Positions 28,012-36,699 of a DNA stretch of 64,000 nt are shown piece by piece. The notes below the pieces were generated by a model, which was not told where the DNA came from, did no database searches, and saw only the letters and a list, made by a program, of their open reading frames with translations. The DNA comes from Elusimicrobiota bacterium (GTDB lineage: Bacteria > Elusimicrobiota > Elusimicrobia > 2-02-FULL-39-32): positions 1 to 64,000 of the forward strand of contig JACPBF010000012.1 of assembly GCA_016180425.1 (NCBI GenBank), written 5' to 3'. Positions within the stretch are counted from its first letter, which is position 1, and each line of letters opens with the position of its first letter. Made by a program: the position numbers and the translations under genes.

Positions 28012-28833
28012 TTATCTCCTTAATTTTTCTTCAATAAACGGAATATGGATTTTATCTGTCTTATAAGATCCTGTAAGCGAATAAAGAATAATATTAATCA
28101 TGCATTTCTCTGATTCCCATCTTTGGGTTTGTTTCCCTGGTTCACATTCATAAAGGTAGTTTCCAAAAATATCTTTTGCCCAGGCTCCAAGAAGATCATT
28201 CTGAGAATAAACCAAAGCGATGCGCCCATCAATTTCCAAACCTTCAAAATAGTTGTTCACTATTTTTCTTCCTCCAATGGATCTTAAAAGGTAAAAAGAA
28301 CGGTAAATGGCATGGTCTCTAGGGATAATTTTAAAACTCTTCTCAGGAAATATTTTTTTCATCTCCTGACGAAAAGAATAGTCAAAACTTCCATTTTTCT
28401 GTCCTGACCTATCTTCTACCAAGAGAAAACCTCCGCCGGAGAGATAGCGCTTTAGAATTTCCCTTTCTTGATCAGACCACTCTATTTTAGTTTGAGTTGT
28501 GAAGAGTAGAAACGGACTTTCAAACAAATCCGTATCGCCTAAAGATAAAATGCGTTTTTTAAGCCCCACTTTAACGCTGGTGGTTTGGGTTAGGAATGAG
28601 AGGATGTCAAAAGCCGCTTGCGGGTAAGGATCCCAATCTTGAGTTTGCTCTTTATTTTTTAGCTGCCCAAAAATAAAACGATTCCCAGAAGACTCACCCG
28701 CTGCTAAAAACTCAAGGGAAAAACAAAAAAAGAGGAAAAGTAGAAACGAAAGAAAATTCTTACTCCGCTTTCTAAAGCTAGCTTTTCTTAACCCTCTCTT
28801 TTCCATCTGCCTCTCTTCTAAAAGAGTCCTCAT
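28012..28833 (-). CDS. DUF4159 secreted protein
   Basis: 273 residues. A basic N-terminus and hydrophobic helix suggest a signal sequence. The mature part has RFIFGQLKN, a WDPYPQAAFDIL stretch and a GGGFLLVEDRSG loop, typical of DUF4159 with its GATase1-like fold. The ATG overlaps the preceding BatA-like gene by four bases, indicating translational coupling. Function is not established beyond consistent association with MoxR ATPases. Confidence 0.85.
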   Translation of the reverse strand: MRTLLEERQMEKRGLRKASFRKRSKNFLSFLLFLFFCFSLEFLAAGESSGNRFIFGQLKNKEQTQDWDPYPQAAFDILSFLTQTTSVKVGLKKRILSLGDTDLFESPFLLFTTQTKIEWSDQEREILKRYLSGGGFLLVEDRSGQKNGSFDYSFRQEMKKIFPEKSFKIIPRDHAIYRSFYLLRSIGGRKIVNNYFEGLEIDGRIALVYSQNDLLGAWAKDIFGNYLYECEPGKQTQRWESEKCMINIILYSLTGSYKTDKIHIPFIEEKLRR

Positions 28834-30986
28834 TTTCTAATAAAGCCAAAAAACCGAGATTGATTTTTAGACTCATTATCTTCCTTAAATCCAATGTCGC
28901 TTTTAGAGTAAAATTTTCGGTTTGAAATTAAAAATATTTCCATTAAAAGAAATAAAGCAGAAAGTAGAATAAGAACTTGATTGAGCTCTTTGCCTTTTAG
29001 GTAAGAAAAAAGAGAGTTAATGAATTCTTCATTTGGCTCTAAGATTTTCCACTGCGTTTTAGGAAAGATTTTTTTCAAATCATCTTCTTTCATTGTTTTT
29101 AGATCGCTTTCCTTATCTTTTGCAAGATTAACAGCGAATTTTTTTTCAAACCGTCCTTTTTTTATGTCTAAACCGCTTAAAGTATAGATTCCTGGCTCTA
29201 AAATTGGATCAGAAACAATCTCCTCAGTAGAGAAATGAAGTTCAATTTTTTCTTGAGAGGGCGAGAGTAGAGTCATTGAATTATTTTGCCAAGCAAGGAT
29301 CGCTTTTGTCCTAAAAGGTTCGCCAACTTTTAAATTAAAAGGTTCCCTAAAAGAATTGGTTTGAGAACTCCAAAGCGCAAGTTTTCGCATGAGCGGAGCA
29401 AAAACCGGTTTTCCAGCTAAATTATTCCAGCTTCTATCCATACTGCTTGCCCAAACTGCCACTTTTTTATCTTTAGAAAATATCAAGTAAGGTGTGCCGT
29501 CGGAAAGTGAAATCAGAGGCTCTGCGTTTAATTTTAGGGCCGTGTTAACCATTTTATAGATCCGAATCTTATCCCAATCATATTCAGATTTAAGAGAATT
29601 AAAATCTGCATCATCCTGCGATGATTTTAAGATAAGAGAAAGAGCTTTTGGCTCTATGGTTTGGTTGAAAGAGCAGGGCAATACATCATCTAAAATCATT
29701 AAATTGCGGGGAGTTGAGCGCTCTCCTAAGCAGATCCAAAGAGAACCTCCTGCTTTAACAAATTCCTTAAGCTCTTGCGCGCTCTCATCTGAGATTAGAG
29801 ATGGAGCGATCAAAAAAATCATATTAAATGATTTTAGATTTTCATTTTTAATTTCACCTAAGGTGATGGTCTTTAATTCAAATGGCGTTGGGGGAGTGAG
29901 GTAAGCCTGTCTTAGAAAATAGGATTCGCCGGTTAGGGCTGTCATTTGAGCATGTTCTTCTACCATAAGGATTTTAATTTTTTCTGGAAACTCTTGCGCA
30001 AAATAAACTTCATTATCTGTTTCCAAAATGTCAGATCCAAGGACAATTCTCCCTGTAATATTCGGCTCATTTTCATTGGCTGTGATAGAAACTTTTTGAG
30101 ATTCAAACGGAGATAAATTTAAAAGTTGTTCTGCCTTTCTTTTTAAAAATTGATTGGTTCTGGAAAAATATTCTACGGATATGGGAAGCGCAAGAGCTTT
30201 TGAACCCCAGTTGCGAACTTCTACCTCTGTTTTAAGAAAATTTGAGCTTAAATCATGAAAAATTTGAGCCTTCTGTATGGAAGCATTCTCAAAATCTTCA
30301 GACATTTTAAGAAATACCAACCGCACGTTTGGATCAAAATCTTTAAGGTTCTCAACCTGGGTTTCTTCCCATCCATGTTTAGCTAAATCACTTAAAACAA
30401 TAATGGCCTTATTAGCTGAAGGTGATTCTGAAAGAATTTGATAAGCCTGATTTAAAGGAGAGGAAATTTCTGTTTCCAAGTAGGCGCATTTAAGATTTTG
30501 AATGGTCCGGATTAATTCCTGATGTTCATTATTTAAAACCCCGGAAAAATAAGTGACTTTATCTGAATAAACGATCAAACAGGAACGATCTTCCGCTTTT
30601 AATTGAGTTAATATTTTTTCAGCTAAATTTTTAGCTTGATCAAAAATTTTAATCCCTTTTTCCTCTTTTTGCATGGAGTAAGAGCTGTCTAAAAGAAGGA
30701 TTAGAGTCATGGAATCCCCCTCATGACCAGCTAAAGCTCCAAAATGAAAAACTGGCCTTGAAAAAAATAAAACAAGCGCTAAAAGCGTTAAAACTCTTAA
30801 AAATAGAATAAGCCATTCCTCAAACTTTCTTCTAGGGCTGGTTTTAAGAACTATTTTTCTTAATAATCTTAAATCGCCAAAAGGGAAAATTTTAACTGGT
30901 TTTTTTAAAAGAAAATGGAGTAAAATTGGCAGAAGACAAAGAGGCAGAGCCCATAAAAAATGGGGGTTTAAAAAATTAAAATTCAC
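28830..30986 (-). CDS. BatA-like VWA membrane protein
   Basis: 718 residues with a GTG start overlapping the DUF58 stop. The N-terminus is a BatA/aerotolerance domain: a hydrophobic helix at residues 5-25 followed by a KKP turn and a second helix around 60-75. A VWA domain with MIDAS DSSYS follows near residue 98. A CARDB-like segment, a GATase1-like stretch with KAGGSLWICLG and a C-terminal TM helix complete it. The Bat name refers to Bacteroides aerotolerance, but a role in oxygen tolerance here is not implied. Confidence 0.85.
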   Translation of the reverse strand: MNFNFLNPHFLWALPLCLLPILLHFLLKKPVKIFPFGDLRLLRKIVLKTSPRRKFEEWLILFLRVLTLLALVLFFSRPVFHFGALAGHEGDSMTLILLLDSSYSMQKEEKGIKIFDQAKNLAEKILTQLKAEDRSCLIVYSDKVTYFSGVLNNEHQELIRTIQNLKCAYLETEISSPLNQAYQILSESPSANKAIIVLSDLAKHGWEETQVENLKDFDPNVRLVFLKMSEDFENASIQKAQIFHDLSSNFLKTEVEVRNWGSKALALPISVEYFSRTNQFLKRKAEQLLNLSPFESQKVSITANENEPNITGRIVLGSDILETDNEVYFAQEFPEKIKILMVEEHAQMTALTGESYFLRQAYLTPPTPFELKTITLGEIKNENLKSFNMIFLIAPSLISDESAQELKEFVKAGGSLWICLGERSTPRNLMILDDVLPCSFNQTIEPKALSLILKSSQDDADFNSLKSEYDWDKIRIYKMVNTALKLNAEPLISLSDGTPYLIFSKDKKVAVWASSMDRSWNNLAGKPVFAPLMRKLALWSSQTNSFREPFNLKVGEPFRTKAILAWQNNSMTLLSPSQEKIELHFSTEEIVSDPILEPGIYTLSGLDIKKGRFEKKFAVNLAKDKESDLKTMKEDDLKKIFPKTQWKILEPNEEFINSLFSYLKGKELNQVLILLSALFLLMEIFLISNRKFYSKSDIGFKEDNESKNQSRFFGFIRK

Positions 30987-31861
30987 GCTGATTTTAAAAT
31001 TGCGCTTAAGGTAAGTTCCAAAAGTTGGGATGTTAAGACAAAATGGTGTTCTACTCCAATATCGCGGAAAGCTTTTTGATAAAACAATATAAAATTTTCA
31101 ACCGCTTTTTGATAATCTGCCCTATAAAATTCAGAATTCAAATTTAAATTTTCATTTTTTTCTAAGGACTCTAAACGAATGTTCCCTTGAAAAGGAAACT
31201 CCTTTTCCTCTGGATCCAGCAGTTGAACTACTGACACCTCATGTTTTTTAAAACGCAGGAGTTTGATGGCCGCTAAAAGCGCATTTTCATCCTCGATTAA
31301 ATCAGAAATTAAAATAAATAAACACCGTTTTTTAGAAGATTGGGCAATTTCCTCTAACGCTTCACTTAAACTTGTTTCTCCCTGAACAGTTATTCCCTCT
31401 AACTCCTTTACTAAAATATTTAAATGGCTTAAGCTATTTCTTGGAGGGATTAATCTTAAATCTCCCTGATTAAACGCAGCTAACCCCACAGAATCTCCCT
31501 GTTTTAAGGCAAGATACCCTAAACTAGCTGCTAAGGTAGCCGCATATTCATATTTAGAAAGAGCGCTTTTTTCCCCTTTAAAATTCATGGAGCCTGAAGC
31601 ATCTAAAAGCAGATAAAGCTTAAGGTTTGTTTCTGCTTCAAACTGCTTAATGAAAAAACGATCTGTTTTTCCATAAACTTTCCAATCTAAATATTTTAGT
31701 TCATCGCCAAAGGTATATTCTCTATGCTGTACAAATTCCAGGGAATGGCCATGGGTAGGACTTTTATGTAAGCCCGCGATAAAACCCTCTACTACTGTTT
31801 TTGCGCGTAGTTGAAGAGCGCTTATTTTTGCTAAAAGAAGGGGATCAAGATAAGAAACCAC
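30983..31861 (-). CDS. DUF58 domain protein
   Basis: 292 residues with a GTG start. The DUF58 signature is visible as HREYTFGDELKYLDWKVYG, followed by a VWA-like fold with LLDASGS. It is soluble and lies between the MoxR ATPase and the BatA-like protein, the standard order. It probably links ATPase action to the membrane VWA proteins. Confidence 0.9.
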   Translation of the reverse strand: MVSYLDPLLLAKISALQLRAKTVVEGFIAGLHKSPTHGHSLEFVQHREYTFGDELKYLDWKVYGKTDRFFIKQFEAETNLKLYLLLDASGSMNFKGEKSALSKYEYAATLAASLGYLALKQGDSVGLAAFNQGDLRLIPPRNSLSHLNILVKELEGITVQGETSLSEALEEIAQSSKKRCLFILISDLIEDENALLAAIKLLRFKKHEVSVVQLLDPEEKEFPFQGNIRLESLEKNENLNLNSEFYRADYQKAVENFILFYQKAFRDIGVEHHFVLTSQLLELTLSAILKSA

Positions 31862-31866
31862 CTAAA

Positions 31867-32886
31867 CTAAAATTTTGAATCTAAAAGTTTTTGAACGATC
31901 TCTTCTACAGCCACTCCTTCAGCTTCAGCGTGAAAAGAAAGAATCAGCCGATGGCGCAAAACTGGAAGCGCTAAACTGCGGATATCTTCAATTGAAACTG
32001 TTAACCTTCCTTCTAAAATCGCTTTTGCCTTGCTGCCCATAATTAAGCTCTGAGACGCCCTAGGGCCAGCTCCCCAAGAGATCCAATTTTTAATAAAAGA
32101 GGGAGCGCTCTCGTCTTTTGGCCGGGTAGCGCGAGCCAGACGCACAGCATAATCCACCACATTTTCCGCCACAGGCACTTTTCTCACAATCTCCTGCAAT
32201 TCTAAAACATCTTTTGCGCTTAAAATTTTCTTTAAGCCAATGGCCTGGCCGCTGGTGGTCTGATGCACGATCTTCTTTTCTTCATCTAAATTTGGATAAT
32301 TAATGTTTACCTGAAAGAAAAAGCGATCTAGCTGCGCCTCTGGTAAAGGATAAGTTCCTTCCTGTTCAATAGGGTTTTGCGTAGCTAATACAAAAAATGG
32401 CAGAGAAATAGGAACCGTATTCCCTCCTGAAGTCACTTTATATTCCTGCATGGCTTGTAAAAGCGCGCTTTGAGTTTTAGGAGGGGTGCGGTTAATTTCA
32501 TCTGCAAGCAAAATGTTAGTGAAGATGGGACCGGGAAGAAACCGATAGCTTCTTTTGCGGGTGAGCGGATCCTCTTCAATCACTTCTGTTCCAGTAATAT
32601 CTGAAGGCATTAAGTCAGGAGTGAACTGGATGCGCTTAAAATCCAGGTCAAGAATTTCAGCCAGGCTTGAAATAAGCAAAGTTTTTGCAAGACCTGGAAC
32701 TCCCACAATCAGGCAATGGCCTCTAGCGAATAAAGAGATTAAGAGTTCCTGAATCACCTGACTTTGTCCCACAATAATCTTTGAAAGCTGTTCTAAAATA
32801 GAGCGATACCCAGCCCCTAACTTTTCAACCAGCTCCAGGTCTTTGTTAGACTCTAGTGAAGTAGTTACTAATTTATCCATACTCAT
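31867..32886 (-). CDS. MoxR-family AAA+ ATPase
   Basis: 339 residues, the usual MoxR length. Walker A is GVPGLAKTL (about residue 79), Walker B LLADEINR, with the sensor region FVLATQNPIEQEGTYPLPEAQLD split by strands, and an arginine finger in LDRFFF. It is the first gene of a five-gene operon. MoxR proteins act as chaperone-like ATPases with VWA partners, and the downstream genes supply three of these. Confidence 0.95.
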   Translation of the reverse strand: MSMDKLVTTSLESNKDLELVEKLGAGYRSILEQLSKIIVGQSQVIQELLISLFARGHCLIVGVPGLAKTLLISSLAEILDLDFKRIQFTPDLMPSDITGTEVIEEDPLTRKRSYRFLPGPIFTNILLADEINRTPPKTQSALLQAMQEYKVTSGGNTVPISLPFFVLATQNPIEQEGTYPLPEAQLDRFFFQVNINYPNLDEEKKIVHQTTSGQAIGLKKILSAKDVLELQEIVRKVPVAENVVDYAVRLARATRPKDESAPSFIKNWISWGAGPRASQSLIMGSKAKAILEGRLTVSIEDIRSLALPVLRHRLILSFHAEAEGVAVEEIVQKLLDSKF

Positions 32887-32992
32887 TATATTTGCCTGAT
32901 TTACCTTCTGGTGAGCTTTGCTTTAAAGAATCAAAAAATTAAGCAATCTCAAGATTAATTAATTTTTAAAGATTTATTATAACCTTTAACTA

Positions 32993-33020
32993 TTGAAAAA
33001 TAAAGGTTTTATGTTATACT
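32993..33020 (+). promoter_or_regulatory. Promoter of thiolase gene
   Basis: TTGAAA at 32993-32998, a 16 bp spacer, TATACT at 33015-33020 and an extended -10 TG. The predicted start point (~33027) is about three bases before the ATG, so the mRNA is nearly leaderless. No Shine-Dalgarno site is present. Confidence 0.7.
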
Positions 33021-33029
33021 TTATTTCAA

Positions 33030-34385
33030 ATGGAGATTAGATCAAGAAAAATTGTTCTTTGCGACGGCGTAAGAACTCCGATTGGCCATATCTCTAAAGC
33101 GCTTTCAAAAATCACTCCGGAAGAACTCCTTAAATTAACGATTGAAGGGCTGCTGCAAAAAACTTCCCTTTATCCGCACGCAGTGGATGGGGTCATAGCT
33201 GGCTGGGTGGGCCAAGGATCGAGCGCTCCTAATATAGCTCGCATCGCGCTCTTGCAATCTGGGCTGCCGGAAAAAGCCCATGCCCTGACAGTGCAGGCTA
33301 ACTGCGTTTCTGGAATGGAGGCTGTGTGCAGCGCGGCAAGACATATTTTAATGGGAGAAGGAGAACTCTACGTTGCTGGTGGAACTGAATCCATGTCAAC
33401 CTTCCCCTACCTCATCCGAGGTCCAAGATCTCTTAAAGAGCTCCGTTCCTTAGACTCTGTAAAAGAAAATTGGCTAAAACTCTCTCTTAATCCCGAAGTT
33501 GAAATTAAAGACTGCATAGAAGAAGGCTTAACGGATCCTGTAAAATTTATTGGAATGGCTCAAACCGCAGAGGTTTGCGCCCAGATGTATTCAATCCCTA
33601 AAGAAGCGCAGGATACTTATGCCTATGAAAGTTTTAAAAGAGCTCTTGCAGCTGAAAAAAATGGTTTTTATCCGAACCATATGGTGCCGGTTAAAAAAAA
33701 TGGAACTGTTCTATTAGAAAAAGATGAATATCCTTTTTTAAGGGAAGCTCTTGTAGAAAAACCAAACATGATCTCTCGGGCTCCTCTCATGTTTGATTCC
33801 CCCTCATTTTCCATGAAAGATCTTTATAAAAAATATGGGGAACATATCTTAGGGAAAAAATATGTTGAAGGAAAAACCAGCGCGACTCTTACTCTTTTTA
33901 ATTCCTGCGCCCGTTCTGATGGAGCCGCAGCAGTGATTGTGACCTCAGAACAAAGAGCAAAAGATTTAAATCTTAAAATTCATGCGGAACTAGTTTCTTG
34001 GGCTTTTTGGGGCAACAATCCCGCGCACATGGGGATCGCTCCTGTTTTTTCTACGGACTTGGCATTAAAACGGGCTGGAATCTCTTTTGAACAGCTGGAA
34101 GATATTGAACTGCATGAAGCCTTTGCCGCTACCTGCCTTTCTATCTTCAAAGTGGGTAAAGAAAAATTTGAACATAACTGGGAAGAAAAATTTTTAAAAG
34201 GCAAGGTCAATCCTCATGGAGGATCTATTGCTCTTGGCCATCCCTTGGCTGCTACCGGAACCCGGATTATTTTAAACGCGATCTATGAAATGGAAAAAAA
34301 TAAAACAGTCCAGTGGGCGCTTGCCACTGCCTGCGCCGCAGGCGGGTTAGGCGGAGCAATAGTCTTAAAACGATATGAAAAATAG
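33030..34385 (+). CDS. Acetyl-CoA acyltransferase (thiolase)
   Basis: 451 residues. The N-terminus (IVLCDGVRTPIG) fits a correct start. The nucleophilic cysteine lies in QANCVSGMEAV (about residue 92), the catalytic histidine in NPHGGSIALGHPLAATG, and the second cysteine in CAAGGLGGA. It cleaves 3-ketoacyl-CoA or condenses acetyl-CoA. The extra length over ~390-residue thiolases matches FadI/trifunctional-beta-like members. It is the only plus-strand gene in this stretch and has no beta-oxidation partners nearby, so the pathway is uncertain. Confidence 0.93.
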   Translation: MEIRSRKIVLCDGVRTPIGHISKALSKITPEELLKLTIEGLLQKTSLYPHAVDGVIAGWVGQGSSAPNIARIALLQSGLPEKAHALTVQANCVSGMEAVCSAARHILMGEGELYVAGGTESMSTFPYLIRGPRSLKELRSLDSVKENWLKLSLNPEVEIKDCIEEGLTDPVKFIGMAQTAEVCAQMYSIPKEAQDTYAYESFKRALAAEKNGFYPNHMVPVKKNGTVLLEKDEYPFLREALVEKPNMISRAPLMFDSPSFSMKDLYKKYGEHILGKKYVEGKTSATLTLFNSCARSDGAAAVIVTSEQRAKDLNLKIHAELVSWAFWGNNPAHMGIAPVFSTDLALKRAGISFEQLEDIELHEAFAATCLSIFKVGKEKFEHNWEEKFLKGKVNPHGGSIALGHPLAATGTRIILNAIYEMEKNKTVQWALATACAAGGLGGAIVLKRYEK

Positions 34386-34402
34386 CTTAAAAATTTGACA
34401 AT

Positions 34403-34447
34403 CCCGCTAAAAGATTCGGTTTAGGAGCGGGGGTGAAATTTTTTATG
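34403..34447. terminator. Possible bidirectional terminator between convergent genes
   Basis: Arms at 34403-34408 (CCCGCT) and 34426-34431 (AGCGGG), extended by imperfect A/T pairing, lie between the thiolase and recombinase stops. On the plus strand a T-run follows about nine bases later. The separation makes it a weak candidate. Confidence 0.4.
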
Positions 34448-35311
34448 AGATTCTTTAAGCAGTTTGGTTTCCAGATGAGTATAGATTTGAGTGGTTGCCA
34501 AAGAGGAGTGTCCTAAGAGCTCCTGCACTGAACGTAAATCCGCTCCTCCTTCTAAAAGGTGCGTGGCAAAAGAATGACGGATTGTGTGCGGAGAAATTTG
34601 AGAAAGCCCGTTTTTTTTAGAAAAATTCTTTAGCTGTCTCCAAAATTCATTCCGAGTCATTCTCTTGCCGTATTTAGTGATAAAAAGCGCGTCTTTTTCT
34701 ATTTCTTGGCCTTTAAATTTTTTTTCTCTTATTTCTAAATAGCGCCTAACAGCGCTCTTTGCGGCATTGCCCAATGGAACAATTCTTTCTTTTTTTCCTT
34801 TGCCAATCACTCGCACAAAACCAGAATCTAAAGCGACTTGATTCAACTTTAACCCTACAAGCTCGCTCACCCTTAAGCCCGATGCATAGAGCAGCTCGAG
34901 CATCGCTTTAAAACGTATTTCCACCTCTTTTTTTTGAGGAATGGAACTTAACAGCCGTTCCAAATTTCGTCTGGTTAAAACAACCGGCAGCTTGCTTATC
35001 AGTTTAGGAGAATTTACTTTTGAGCCTGGATCTTTATGGGAAAGCTCTTCTAAAAACAAAAATTTGTGGAAAGCTTTAATGCTTTCCAATTCCCGAACAA
35101 CTGTACTCGAGGTAAGATTGAGCTTTTTTCTTTGCCAAAGATAGTCAGAAATTTGAAGATGTTCAACTTTTGCAACCACTATCTTTTTTTCTTTTAAGTA
35201 AGAAAGATAAGGAATAATATCAGATTTATAAGCAGCTAAAGTATTGGGAGAGAGGTTCCTCTCAAAAACCAAATATCTTAAAAAACGCTCTACTAAAAGA
35301 TCTTCTTCCAA
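34421..35311 (-). CDS. Tyrosine recombinase XerC/XerD
   Basis: 296 residues, the usual Xer length. An N-terminal SAM-like core-binding domain ([15 protein letters not shown]) precedes a catalytic domain with Arg in ASGLRVSEL, Lys in [13 protein letters not shown]-x-x-R in [17 protein letters not shown], His in LGHSS, and the Tyr nucleophile in TQIYTHL. Likely role: chromosome dimer resolution. TTG start with a GAGG just upstream; it lies four bases behind recA and is probably co-transcribed. Whether it is XerC or XerD cannot be settled here. Confidence 0.9.
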   Translation of the reverse strand: MEEDLLVERFLRYLVFERNLSPNTLAAYKSDIIPYLSYLKEKKIVVAKVEHLQISDYLWQRKKLNLTSSTVVRELESIKAFHKFLFLEELSHKDPGSKVNSPKLISKLPVVLTRRNLERLLSSIPQKKEVEIRFKAMLELLYASGLRVSELVGLKLNQVALDSGFVRVIGKGKKERIVPLGNAAKSAVRRYLEIREKKFKGQEIEKDALFITKYGKRMTRNEFWRQLKNFSKKNGLSQISPHTIRHSFATHLLEGGADLRSVQELLGHSSLATTQIYTHLETKLLKESHKKFHPRS

Positions 35312-35314
35312 ACC

Positions 35315-36391
35315 TCACTTTTCCTTCGGATGCTTAACTGAACCGCTCTTTGCGGCAACTTCTTCTTTTTTCAAGGCTTCCGGCTCATCCCCGTTCAGTT
35401 GGATCATTTTTTTTCGAATCGCTTTTTCCAGTTCTTGGGCAACAGCCTGTGAAGTTTTTAAATAAGATTTAGCGTTATCTTTCCCTTGTCCAATTCGTTC
35501 ATTATTATAAATATACCATGTTCCGGATTTTTCAATAATGCCGGATTGCTCTCCTAAATCTATCAAATAAGCTTCTTTGGAAGCGCCTTCTCCATGAATC
35601 ATTTCAAATTCCGCCTGTTGAAAAGGAGGGGCTATCTTATTTTTTACTACTTTCACTACAGTTCTTGAGCCCACGATCTGGTCCCCCACTTTAATTTTTT
35701 CTTTCTGACGAATATCTAAACGCACGCTCGCGTAAAACTTTAAAGCAAGACCGCCCGGGGTTGTTTCCGGGTTCCCATAAAAAACCCCTATCTTTTGCCT
35801 TAATTGATTGATGAAAATTAAACAAGTGTTGGACTTGGAAATTGTAGAGGTCAGTTTGCGCAAAGCTTGAGACATCAGCCTTGCTTGCAAGCCCACATGA
35901 GAATCCCCCATGTCGCCTGCAATTTCCGCTTGTGGAACTAAAGCGGCAACAGAATCTATCACAATCACGTCTATAGCTCCGGAACGAATCAATTTCTCCG
36001 CAATTTCCAAAGCCTGCTCTCCCGAATCTGGTTGCGAGATCAATAAGTTATCAATGTCCACTCCAATTTTCTTAGCATAGGTGGTATCCATTGCATGTTC
36101 CGCGTCAATATAAGCCGCGATCCCCCCAGTTTTTTGCGCTTGAGCCACAATGGAAAGACAAAGGGTTGTTTTGCCTGAAGCCTCTGGACCATAAATTTCC
36201 ACAACCCTTCCTCGTGGAACCCCGCCCACTCCAATGGCGATATCTAAAGGAAGTATCCCTGTGGAAATAATTTTAAGACCTGTGACTTTTGCGCTTTTTT
36301 CCCCTAATTTCATCAGAGCTTCCTGTCCAAAATCTTTTTTAATTTGAGCAAGCGCTAGTTCCAAAGCTTTGGCACGATCATCTTTATTCAT
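35315..36391 (-). CDS. recA: Recombinase A
   Basis: 358 residues from the ATG at 36391, chosen because GGAGG sits six bases upstream; a TTG four codons earlier would overlap that site. Walker A is GPEASGKTT (about residue 67), Walker [12 protein letters not shown]2 region [10 protein letters not shown], with the C-terminal RecA signature [13 protein letters not shown]. It catalyses strand exchange and LexA co-cleavage. xer follows directly. Confidence 0.97.
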   Translation of the reverse strand: MNKDDRAKALELALAQIKKDFGQEALMKLGEKSAKVTGLKIISTGILPLDIAIGVGGVPRGRVVEIYGPEASGKTTLCLSIVAQAQKTGGIAAYIDAEHAMDTTYAKKIGVDIDNLLISQPDSGEQALEIAEKLIRSGAIDVIVIDSVAALVPQAEIAGDMGDSHVGLQARLMSQALRKLTSTISKSNTCLIFINQLRQKIGVFYGNPETTPGGLALKFYASVRLDIRQKEKIKVGDQIVGSRTVVKVVKNKIAPPFQQAEFEMIHGEGASKEAYLIDLGEQSGIIEKSGTWYIYNNERIGQGKDNAKSYLKTSQAVAQELEKAIRKKMIQLNGDEPEALKKEEVAAKSGSVKHPKEK

Positions 36392-36425
36392 TTTTTCCTC
36401 CAAAAATTCTTAAAATTATCCCCAA

Positions 36426-36451
36426 AACCAATAACGGTTCTGCGAATTATA
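36426..36451 (-). promoter_or_regulatory. Possible recA promoter with inverted-repeat operator
   Basis: In the minus direction TATAAT (36451-36446) is followed by the inverted repeat AACC-N6-GGTT (36439-36426 read on either strand) at the expected start point. The position suits a LexA-type operator, but the sequence is not a known consensus. The -35 region would fall in the adjacent palindrome and is weak. Confidence 0.35.
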
Positions 36452-36453
36452 TT

Positions 36454-36618
36454 TAGTTTCTGCACTGAAAGTGCTTTCGTTACGAGATTTTGGATTTTGA
36501 GACTTTTTCTTTATAAAATTTTTTTAGCATACTCGAGAGTGGTATGGTAAAAAAATTTTATAAAGAAAAAGGCCAAAAGCCAAAATCGCAGTAGAAATGA
36601 CTTTCAGTGCAGAAACTA
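36454..36618. repeat. Long palindromic element upstream of recA (~165 bp)
   Basis: Terminal inverted repeats of ~18 bp (TAGTTTCTGCACTGAAAG at the left; its reverse complement at the right). Inside is a second long palindrome, with arms of TTTTTCTTTATAAAATTTT and its complement around a CTCGAG centre. No ORF. It fills the gap between the M48 peptidase and recA. Its size matches the other palindromic elements but its ends are of a different family. Confidence 0.8.
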
Positions 36619-36699
36619 TTTATCCAACATTCTTTTTTTCATCAATTGATATGCTATTGTCTGCTAAAATCAGGCAGAAACGAATATTTTTATTCTAAC

